The translations under genes and the position numbers were made by a program. From Pochonia chlamydosporia 170 (lineage: Eukaryota; Ascomycota; Sordariomycetes; Hypocreales; Clavicipitaceae), in the NCBI RefSeq assembly GCF_001653235.2, contig NW_019154043.1:992001-1056000 (forward strand): DNA of 64,000 nt, given 5' to 3'. The stretch's first letter is position 1. Each line of letters starts with the position of its first letter. Under the pieces are notes generated by a model. The model searched no databases. It saw nothing but the letters and a program-made list of their open reading frames with translations, and had not been told where the DNA came from. Shown here piece by piece: positions 54,120 to 64,000 of the stretch.

Positions 54120-56996
54120 TGCATGTGAGCAGGATGTCGCGACATCAGTGATAAGCGGCTGGTAAGAAGCATCACATGTGAAGGTGAAGGCGAAGCAACA
54201 TGATGTTTTGCGGGCAGGAGAAAACGGTAGTCCTATCGTCCATTTCATATTGTATAGGTAACAAATTACGCTGCAACAATTATATTTGCGAATTCAGAGC
54301 TTCTTGAGTTAGTGACGGACATCTGTGAGCCAATTCCATCGCGGTCTGCCCATGCACTAACATTTCAATCCAGCGCGTACCGCGTTTCGTAGGCCCCAGT
54401 ATCATCCTGCATTACAGTTTAGGCCCTAATCCACAACGTAAGGCCGCAAAGTCAGCCAGACACTTCATCTAGCAGAGAAGGCGGTACGTACCGTAAAGGT
54501 GGCTGATAGTTAGTCCTTTTTTTGGTGCAACTTTTATTAGCATTAAGCTAGCTTAAATCTGGTCAAGTAACCCAGAGCTTAAAAATGTCTGGTGTTTCTA
54601 GTTAAAGGTGCGCTGAAGAAATACGCCGCTTAGCCACTTTAAGCACTAATAATCTGCCTACATGGGGGTTTGCATCATCGCTATCTACACGGAACAGCTG
54701 CGACTATTCATTCATTTGTCGGCATCATACTACCTCAACTCCCGATATTAGATATGTCATAAGATCGGGACTCTCACATCTTCTCACCCAGAAAGCGGAT
54801 ACCGACATTCCAAAAGGGCGTTATGAGGGATGGTATGCTGACACGGGTGGTGCCGCATTCCAACCCCGCGAAAACCCAAGCATACGGGTCTCAAAAGAAT
54901 GCAAAACTTAAAATCGGCCTAATCGCAGAAAACTTCGCATTTTGCTCTTATATTTCACCATGAGAGTCGAATTGACCAAAAAGCACCTGTCATGACTCCA
55001 AAGGCTAATCGTTGTCGGCCAAGTCAACAGTTTCGGGCACTGCTACTCCAGAGCAAGCAATGATTCCCGCATGCAACTTATCAATTGGCGCTCAGGTTCT
55101 TGCCACACAACTGTGACCCAACCAAACTGCCCAAGCGACGGTGGGCGACCATGACGGGCGCCTAATTGCGGTTAGGTCCGCGCACCCAATAAATGTTGTT
55201 CTACAGAGCCGGAATCTGGCAGCATCACACGCGGCGATATGTTTGCGGACAGTCATGCCAGGTCTTCACAGATCACGGCTCTCCGCCGCTGGGCCGTTTG
55301 AGCAACCGAGCTATGTTGACTGTCTACAGCCCCCCCTCTGCTTCCTCCTGCGGGCTTAGACACCATCAAGAGCTTGGATACCATCACTATGGCTGCTCAC
55401 CCGTGTACATTGATCAGCAATCTCTGTGTATAGCACTTGTGAATGCATGCCCCGATACCAAGTGTTACCCGTGCCAGCAGAACTTGACGTTTGTGCAGAT
55501 AGATGCTACAATTTAGCTTGTGCCAATGCTGCAGGCACGAGACAGCAGTGACTCGGCATAAACATACCAGGATGTGACCAAGATAAACTTCCTAGGAAGT
55601 TCAGTTTTACCAAATGGTGGGGTTGTCCCAATTCTCCCTTTGTAAAGCTGACTGTCCATCAGGAATCACATGAGACACATTGTTAAGATGCTGGGTTAAG
55701 CACAGCAGAGCACAATTCACCACAGTAAAGTGTGAACGACACCAGAGTGGTCAGGCTTCGGCTGGAACGCCGAGCTTTTAAGTTGGGCTATCTATTTGAC
55801 TCTCACAGGCTGTTACAACTGCCGAAAGATGACATTTACTTTGACATGTATCCTTTTGTTGAGATGCTACAGGGGGGTTTGGGAATCGCATGGTCTATAC
55901 AGGCGCAGGCTCGAGGCATGCGGCATTGCCCACGACTTGTGGGGGATGTGCAGACCTAGGCGTGTACATTAAACTTGTTTCGCCTAAGATCGCGCGGAGC
56001 AAAAAAGACGAGCCTCGAGCTTGCTCTCGTCTTTGTGTCCTTAGCTTTAGATAGACAATTGTATTGCACCCATATGTTGAACAAACAGTGCGCTCAGCCA
56101 CTCACAGCTGACATTCATTCACTTGTAAGTCAGCAGGGTGATATGGCCCAGGAACCACGCCTTGCCAAAGGAGGATCAAATAGATACGTAGCAAATGTGA
56201 TATAGATTTGGAGCCTTATACTTATTAATAGTCCTCAGTCGACAAGAAGGTCGGTGCTTGTTTGTAGGGTATCGCCTATAGCCAGGTCAATCTGTGTGCT
56301 ATGTCTAGAGAAGGACTGTGTTTGGAAGTGGACTTTGTCTGGGATTGCATTGCGCTGACAAGCCCTGAGCTCCTCAAATCAAGGCTGGCATGGGTCACTC
56401 CCGAAGCTACCTTTAGGCAGCAACACTTGCAAAGGCGGCTGCAGGTTGCCCGAAAATTGGCGTTCGCAAGCGCAGCCTTTTGGGGCTGTATCTGTATGAT
56501 TAGGCACTGCGGGGATTTGTTGCCTTGCGGATCGCATGTTGTGCTTGTCCCGCCTTGATTCCAATCCCCAGGAAGTAGCCGAGGAGCAACTGGAGCCTCA
56601 CAACCCCTCGACAGCCTCACTGAGCAGTATCAGGATGGGAAACATGGGAGGGCTCTTGCTGCGAGCTACAAATTGACACTCAGGAGGTGGAACGGCTGCC
56701 TCCGAAGGTTTGGCTAGTTGGTTGACGTCGACTTCTCCACTAGTCAGCCGCAAACCCTGCCTGGTAGTGAGCCTAAGTATTGTTCTGTGTTCGCAATTTG
56801 AACCTCATCTCCTTTGGGCAGTACTCTGATATTCTGATCTAAGTCACTTTACCGTACCCAGACCCTTAGAATCATGATAGGCAAGAATCTACCGTGCAGG
56901 CTTTAATCCTTCTCCAATTTCGGGAACCTTGACTTTCCACTATTTCCAATCCAATCCAGGCACTTCTTTATACAGTCAGAAGCATTGTTATCCATC
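54120..56996. other. Long gene-poor region, 2.9 kb
   Basis: No frame above about 115 codons and no recognisable motif. Local base composition is mixed, with an AT-rich patch at 54515-54615. I see nothing in it that I can name; decayed sequence or non-coding RNA cannot be excluded. Confidence 0.45.
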
Positions 56997-58869
56997 ATGA
57001 CACCAATACTTCCATACAAATATGAGCCCCTCTCTTCAAATCGTGAAATCCGCTTGCTACGATTATGGCCCGCGTCACCAAACTCTCCTCTTCTTTGTTC
57101 CCTGGAGAAGGTGTCTCTGGACGACACAAGCTTGGTATACAAAGCTTTGTCTTATCTTTGGGGGAATGAACCCCCGCAGTCAACACTCTGGATCCAGGGT
57201 ATCGACTGCAAGCAGCTTTTGATCCGCCCTAACCTAGATATGGCGCTCCGACAGCTTCGGAGAAACGTACTGTCATGCTGTGATCCTACCTGCGTCTGTC
57301 GACATAATGTCGATACCGGCAAACAGACAATTCATGAACCATTTACATCTCCAGCATACCTATGGATCGACGCAATCTGTATTGATCAGGATAACAAAGA
57401 GGAAAAGAGCAGCCAAGTCTCTTTAATGTCAGAAATATATATGAAAGCTTCAAGCGTTGTTGCCTGGCTTGGAGACGAAGATGAATATACAGTTCCAGCT
57501 ATTCGACTGCTTTGTGGCCTCTCCAATCTCTGGGATTGGGAGCCAGATGATGCGAAGGCCGCAATTCGCCATTTGGCTCACAACGAAGAATTCAAAAGTT
57601 TCTGGGTGGCATTGGGCCACTTCTTTGCACGGGCTTGGTGGAGTCGAATATGGATCGTTCAAGAGATTGTCCTGTCAAAAGATGCCATCATTGTTTGTGG
57701 TTGCCGTTGCGTGAGCTGGGCTCGGGTTTGTAGGGCAACGCCATTGTTGATGGACAACTCCACCGATGAACTTTCCGAAGCAACCATGATAACGGGAGAG
57801 TTTCGTCACTTCTATGCAGCCCTGAGAGGCCTTTTTTTACTGAAATTCTTGAAGATGGTGCAGAAGGAGCTTTGTCACAGTGCAACTGGGAGACTTTCGG
57901 CAGAGAAGTACGCTTTTTCTACACTTCTATATGCTGGTAGAAACTATGAAGCTACTGACCCACTGGACAAAGTTTACGGGCTCTTTGGGCTTCTTTCTAA
58001 GCTTAGAGTCATCCCACAGCTGAACGTAAGTTACGAAATGTCCGTGTGTGACCTCTACATGCGGACTGCAGAATTGATCTACGAGGAGCAAGGGAATCTC
58101 AACTTTTTAACGTTGGTCGAGGTCAATCGGTCTTTTGATCAGAAAAGAAAGTTTAGTCTGCCTTCCTGGGCTCCAGACCATACTGTTCGTACCGATCAAC
58201 TTTCAATATTTAGCGACATGCGATATGCTCCGAAATGGGCAGATAAGACTCGGGTTTCACGCGACCTCTCGGGAACATTCGCTTTCACTGGAGGTTTTGA
58301 AAGCTACTGCAATTTTGATTTGAATGCAAAAACAATTAGCGCCATGGGTTTCGAAGTGGACAAGATCCAAACAATTGAGACACGGTTAGCCAATATTGTA
58401 CCCAACTTCAAGGCGGACCATAGCACGACATATGGTAAGCGGATATGTTGGCTCCCACCTGATCACACAGGAGAGTCCAAACTAAAGGAAATTTGGCAAT
58501 CTTTCCTGGGACCCGTGTGTAATCAAGCCCAAACTTGGGAAATCGTCGACAATGTTGCCATTAACGGTCATCCTTCTCCACCGTCTTTTGAACCGCAATG
58601 TTTCCGAACCGCGAAGCTGAAATTATGCGGTGTAACAGATGCAGCTATCCGCATAAATGATTGCATCTGCGGACTCTTTGGTTTAAATATTCCATGCATC
58701 CTACGACTGGAAAACAACTCGTGGAATTTCGTAGGTTTGTGGTGAGTTCTAAACCTTCCATGATCGCCTTTCGAGTCTGGCTTATTTCAGGTTAACAGTA
58801 TTATCTTTGATCCTGACATTATGCTTGGTGGTCTTACGGAAAGGATCAAAACGGGCTTCTTCTCTATAA
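56997..58869 (+). CDS. HET domain protein with a predicted C-terminal membrane tail
   Basis: Exons 56997-58741 and 58791-58869 join to 607 residues. The HET domain occupies the N-terminal third: VYKALSYLWGNEPP at 47-60, YLWIDAICIDQDNKEE at 121-136 followed by IYMKASSVVAWLGDEDE at 147-163, and RIWIVQEIVLSKDAIIVCG at about 221-239. The later part holds DPLDKVYGLFGLL, a common phrase of HET proteins. Read without splicing, the frame ends at 58745 just after VGLW. A canonical intron (GTGAGT at 58742 to TTTCAG at 58790) instead adds LTVLSLILTLCLVVLRKGSK, a single membrane span with basic flank. That joining keeps the frame and gives a sensible tail anchor, so I favour it. HET domains trigger cell death after contact between unlike strains; a membrane-bound form is possible here. 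Confidence 0.87.
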
Positions 58870-60319
58870 GAGAGTTCAAAATTCGATGAGGGCCGAAATC
58901 AGGTTGATCAAAACATGCAGAAGAAGGGGCTAGGATGCTCTCCGGGACAAATTCATAACACATACGGGTTGGGTTTCCCACGTTTGTGGCTCTCCTTTTA
59001 CAATGTGTTACAGCACGTCTGGAAGTGGACTGTATTGAGCTAACTAGCGGTGGGGTTGGGACGGACCCGTGGCGACGGCTGAACAATGCATTGAGGGAAC
59101 AGTCAAAAGACTCAGTGAAGGTGCTTCTCGAAACGGGGAAGACAGGAGGAGACGATCAGGGTGAAAATGCCGGATAACGCTCTGTCTCCATAGAGAGTTC
59201 TTGCCTCGGCCTAAAGATAGCTACAACGTGCTACGCTCTCGGTTCTGCGACTGATGGCGGTGCGCTTAGCTCTTTGTCGGAAAATGGTTGTTAAAGACCT
59301 GAGCGGTACTCAAGAGTGCAATTACTGTACTACACAATAGACCAGGCAACACAACATCGTAATCGCTGTGGCCTTCATCAGCGTGTATGGCTGTTGCCGT
59401 GGATGAGCGTAGCGGGAGACATCCTTGCATCTTTCATAACTCCAGAACTAGCCCAATTGGCCGGTACACCCAGCGCATTCGTTTTATCGTAGAGAGGCAG
59501 GTAATGGAGGACCGGATGGAAGATCTGCCTGAACACGTGAAGATAGACTTGTGGCACAAAAGCTGTCTCATCTCACGCGGGCCTTAACATGAATATTTGC
59601 AGTGGCGAATGTTACCGGCACCTGAAACTGGCAGCCCGTCACTGGATTCGTTAAGAATTGCATAAGATTGATGACTGTCCCTGACGAGGGTATCATCCGG
59701 TGAGCATATTTCGGGATATATTTGTTGATCTTTTAAATCGCCGTTGGTTTGGATAGTCCGCGCCAGATGATGAAATACCCAGTGCCGTACACTTACAATT
59801 GTCCCTGGTTTTCCAAATATTCCCGCCATCCATATCTCGCTCTTTTCCGCGACTGGTGGGTGCTTTTGAGCAAACGATGACTGGCAGTGCTAACCATGAA
59901 TCTTTAGATGCTCTCATGGAGACTATTACTGCTTATAGTTGCAAAACATGCAAGCTATCGGGACCATACTACACAACGCGTTGTACGTACAATTTTGCCC
60001 ATGTATGGAGCTCAGAGGGAAAATGACCTTTGCGTACAGAAAAGAAACTGCCGAAAGTCTGCTATGAGCTTCATGGACTCTTCGGCAGTTAATGAGACTG
60101 CAATCTGCAAAGGCCGTCTTCTCATGGGTTCTTAAACGAAACCCAAGATTCGTCTCAACACAAGCTGTAGACCTGTTCACAGCGAAGTGCTCTACTATTC
60201 CACCCAAGCTCAATTGAAGCTGACTTATTTCACTAAATGAGGGATAGTACTTGCAAAATACGTGAAAAACTTTATCAGCAAATACTATTGCTGCGAGATC
60301 GAATCTACTTCGATTTAGT
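58870..60319. other. Convergent intergenic region, no supported gene
   Basis: 1.45 kb between the HET gene (plus) and the IleRS gene (minus). Only short frames without motif support. Confidence 0.5.
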
Positions 60320-63300
60320 CTATATGCGACTGAGACGGAGTCGCAAAGTCAGAGCGCCAATAAACTGATCCTCTTCAATAAGAACATCTTCATATCCATC
60401 TGTTGTCAGATTGTTAAGTTGTCCACGGAGAGCACTCGTGAAGAGGGGCTGTTTGGACGACATCAGAGCATCCACATCGATCCCTTCCGGGTTGGCAACA
60501 ACGCTGTATTGCATTCTGACGTCATCCAATGGTACCAATTTGGCCTTCTTTCGAAGCTTCTGAAACCGAGTGACGAGGTCACGGGCCAAACCATCAAACT
60601 CCAGTTCTGCATACGAAGCACCATCCAAGAGCACCACCACGTGCTCATCGAAGGATGGTTCCCAGCTTGGGCCACCTTCGGTCGTGGCATCCGCACTTCT
60701 GGCAGGCATCACCCTCACAATGCTTATGTCGTTCTCGGCGAGGTGAATACCGCTAACCACAATGTGTTTCTCGCGTTGATACTGCCTTAGCTCTTCCTGC
60801 GTCAGGCTAGGCAATGCCTTTCGAACAACCTGAACATCACGCTTCAATTTTTTACCCAAACTTGGCCAATCCACTTTGGCCTCCAGGTGGATGCCATATC
60901 TCTCTTCGTCGCTTGTCAAGACAACCTCATTGACATTTATTTCTTCAGTTATGTAAGACATCAAGGTGTCAATATCTGAGATGAACTGAGGATCGCCGAT
61001 CACCACCAAAGATTTGAGGGGGGTCTTGAGGCTGATGGAGCGCCGCTCTCGAGCTGTTCTCGCCAATTTGATGACTCTCTGCATTGCAGACATCTTCCTC
61101 TCGATCGTGGTGTCTATGAGTTCCTCCCGCACGGTCGGAAAGGGAAGGAAGTGAACGCTTGACATGTCGCTTACACTTGTAAGGGTGTCACCTAGATATG
61201 GCTTCAACAGACCATAGATATGCTCTGTTATAAAGGGGGCAAATGGGGCCATTGCACGAGTTATCGTGAAAAGAACCTGGAAAAGCGTATTCAGCGCGGC
61301 TGTCGTGTCATCTAAGCTCAAGCCTGCGGTTCCTTTAAGTCGTTTGCGATTGAATCGTATGTACCAATTTGTAAGATTGTCAATCCCTTGCAGTAATCGC
61401 GGAACGACAGTATATAAGCGATAGCCTTTCAAGTTAGCTAGGCGACTAAGATCATGACTATAGGCTCTCTGCAACAATACTTACCAGCCATTTCCCGGTC
61501 CATGAAGCGCAAGAGGCTTTGGCAGTCCGCGAGAACCCATCGGTCCATCACATTGGTAATATTGTCGTGAGAACAAACAGATGAGACAGCGACAAACTTG
61601 GTGTCGGTTGTATTGCTAAAGAGCATGGCTTGTTCTGAGAAGAAACGGTAGCTGTTCCATAGCGGGAGCAGGACACGACCAACAATTTCTTTGACTCCAG
61701 CTTCATTGAAACGCAGAGGCTCAGCCCTGACAACCGGGGAGTTTATTAAATAAAGTCGCAGGGCATCAGAGCCGTAGTTGTCGAGGACATGTGCGGGGTC
61801 TGGATAGTTCTTAAGGCTCTTTGACATCTTCTTTCCGTCTTCGGCCAAAACCAACCCGTTTACAATACAATTTTTGAACGGTGATTTTCCGAAAAGCTTA
61901 TTCCCGAGCACGCTTAGAGTGTAGAACCAGCCACGTGTTTGGTCTAGCCCTTCTGCAATGAAATCGGCTGGAAAGAATCCTTTCTGGAAGTCATCCTTAT
62001 TTTCGAATGGATAGTGGTTGGACGCGTAAGGCATGCTTCCAGATTCAAACCTTCCAAGTGATCAATTAGTGCCAGCATTCACCCCGCTTGGGCAGAGAGA
62101 AAATGGGTAAAGATAACATACCAGCAATCGAAAATTTCATCAATCCTGCGCAGGACTCCTTTGCCTTGCTGTGATGGAATTGTTATATAGTCAATCTTAT
62201 CTCTGTGAATGTCATCCAAAGGCCCATCGTACGCACTCAGGCTTCTGAGCTCCTCTCTGCTCCCTACACACACAACCTCTTCAAAGTCTTCGCTGACCCA
62301 GAGAGGAATGGGCGTTCCCCAATAACGATTCCGGGAGACATTCCAATCGCGTGCGTTGGAAACCCAATTTGCGAAGCGCTTGTCTTTGACAAATTGTGGT
62401 ACCCAAGTTGTTTCTTCCAAATTTTTTAGCATCTCAGGTGTCGAGTTCGTGACCTTGATGAACCAGGCCGAAACAGCCTTCCTAATAAGCTGAGTTTGGG
62501 ATCGCGGGCAAAACTTATCAGTGTGTGTGACTTGTGTCTCGACCAATAGTCTACCGGTTGGCCTTAAATCCCTGATGATAGCCTTGTCCGCTGCTTTCAC
62601 ATGCTGACCTTTGTAAGTTGGGACTTCTTGGGTAAAGCAGCCCTTGTCGTCGACGGGACACGGTGGCAAGCGCTCTTTGGAAATAAAACCAGCTGCGACA
62701 GCGGCATCGTAGTCTTCCTGTCCAAAAGCTGGCGCTTGATGAACCAGACCAGTGCCTTCCCCACTTTCCACGTAGTCTGCACCGATGACTTGAAAACAGT
62801 CTGGAAATTTTTCTGTGAAAAAATCATAAATAGGCTTGTATCTCCACCCTATCATTTCTTTCCCCGGCACTTTCTTGATCACCTTGTACTTGGCGTTCTT
62901 CACATTTTTGTACAAAACAGACAGGCAGCTCTCTAAAAGTATGAAGCCATCGCCCGATTTTTCGTCCGATATCTGAATGTATTCGAAAGATGGGTTAACT
63001 GCAATGAGTAAGTTTGACGGCAAAGTCCATGGGGTTGTCGTGTAAATAAGTAGCGAAGTATTTTCTTGACCGTCGACGTTCAGAATAGGGAATGCTACTA
63101 CAACGGCAGGATCAACTGTAGATTTCTCGTTCTGCCTTTCCTCCATATGGCTGAGTGGTGTGCCGAGTGCAGTCGAAAATGGCATAATTTGGTAGGCGCG
63201 GTAGACGTGACCATTCTCGAAAAGTTGCTTGAAAACCCACCAACAAGACTCCATGAAAGTGACGTCCATGGACTTCGAAATATAGGTCAGCTCTTGCACA

Positions 63301-63950
63301 TGCAGCGAAGTGAAGGAAGAACTCTGAAAGAGCTATAGCAGACGCCCAGACGTAAATCAAGTTGCTAGACAAACCTTGTAGTCGTTATCGAAGTCAATCC
63401 ATCTCCCTAATCGCTCAATGACTTGTCGCCACTCGCCAGAGTATTTCATAACGATGGCCCTGCATTCAGCATTATACTTTTCGATGCCCATCTGCATAAC
63501 CGCTTCGCCACTCGAAATTTGTAACTTTTTATTGATTTCGTGCTCGACCGGTAAGCCATGAGTATCCCATCCAAACCTACGGACCACATGGTAGCCTTTC
63601 ATCGACCAGTATCGTGGTATAATATCTTTGATGGTGGATGCCAGAAGGTGGCCATAATGGGGAAGCCCTGCTTGTCGCTAAATTACGCGAATCTGGAATG
63701 ACCGCAGAAAAAAAGTGGCACTGACCGGTCGCTACAATTAAAAAAGAAGTATCAGCATGAATTGAATGCGAGACTCAATGTAAACGCTTCAGAAAGGGAC
63801 AACGAGTGGGAAGAGCGTACCAAATGGCGGGCCATCATAAAAAGTGAAGCGGGGGCCGTCCTGGGTTAGTTTGAGCTGAGTATGAAATGCATCAATATCC
63901 CTCCAAAATCGAAGGGTTTCCTCCTCAGTCTTGGGGAAGCTGATGCTCAT
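60320..63950 (-). CDS. ILS1: Cytoplasmic isoleucyl-tRNA synthetase
   Basis: Six exons give 1083 residues: 63821-63950, 63726-63731, 63375-63667, 62122-63272, 61485-62050 and 60320-61425. The class I enzyme attaches Ile to tRNA-Ile and edits misloaded Val. The joined start reads [18 protein letters not shown], carrying the HIGH-type motif HYGH at 49-52. The KMSKS loop is at 601-605 ([15 protein letters not shown]). The CP1 editing domain lies between, with [11 protein letters not shown] near residues 250-260. The anticodon-binding part begins near [13 protein letters not shown], and [15 protein letters not shown] spans the last intron join. Length matches eukaryotic cytosolic IleRS and no mitochondrial leader is present. 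Exon 2 is only six bases; without it and both flanking introns the ATG motif PPFATGLP would be broken. The complete gene is inside the window; its ATG is 50 bases from the right edge. Confidence 0.96.
63726..63731 (-). other. ILS1: Six-base microexon of the IleRS gene
   Basis: CGACCG on the minus strand, flanked by AATTGTAG before and GTCAGT after. It completes codons Ala-Thr-Gly of the invariant FATG segment next to the HIGH motif, with phases G|CG, ACC, G|GG matching on both sides. Confidence 0.87.
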
Positions 63951-64000
63951 GATGCTAAAATGCGGAGTTCCAAATCGTAATTGCGATTAATGCGGGCAGC

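Overview
This window is nuclear DNA of a filamentous ascomycete, most likely a sordariomycete; Hypocreales is my guess but the sequence does not prove it. The evidence is short GT-AG introns of about 45-180 bases, genes packed on both strands, two Zn2Cys6 regulators, HET-domain proteins, a nucleoside phosphorylase-NACHT-ankyrin protein, a LysM effector beside a LysM-GH18 chitinase, and an AT-rich transposon relic that looks hit by RIP. Exon joins below were worked out by hand from splice signals, reading phase and protein continuity; lengths were checked to be multiples of three.

Layout. 1-5 kb: start of a possible NLR-type gene, a small cysteine-rich secreted protein and a HET protein. 6.8-8.1 kb: a secreted subtilisin with a suspect first splice donor, preceded by three evenly spaced imperfect palindromes. 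8.4-10.5 kb: a Zn2Cys6 regulator with a GC-AG intron. 11-16.7 kb: a divergent calmodulin next to a PMC1-type Ca2+-ATPase, a plausible calcium module. 17-20.7 kb: a small membrane protein, an intron-bearing tRNA-Pro(AGG) and an RNase H protein. 20.9-27.7 kb: a likely metabolic cluster of an MFS transporter, a Zn2Cys6 regulator and a divergently transcribed FAD amine oxidase, with related CGGAAA...TTCCG sites in both control regions. 27.8-33.7 kb: the tail of a dead ABC transporter and a 1616-residue NLR. 36-40 kb: a TPR fragment, an AA14-like copper monooxygenase and an unknown secreted protein. 41-42.3 kb: an AT-rich relic holding a broken piggyBac-type transposase. 43.4-49.6 kb: a chitin-related group (LysM effector, DUF7136-like surface protein, truncated LysM/hevein/GH18 chitinase). 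50-51.8 kb: an ankyrin protein with a DYW-like nucleic-acid deaminase signature. 52.6-58.9 kb: two small unknown proteins and a second HET protein with an intron-dependent membrane tail. 60.3-64 kb: the complete cytoplasmic isoleucyl-tRNA synthetase gene, with a 6-base microexon.

The window mixes housekeeping genes (IleRS, tRNA, RNase H, Ca2+-ATPase) with accessory genes for self/non-self recognition (two HET proteins, the NLR, possibly the NLR fragment at the left edge) and for secretion and cell-wall interaction. The most unusual gene is the ankyrin-deaminase at 50.0-51.8 kb, whose HAE and CxxC halves are split by a long helical insert.
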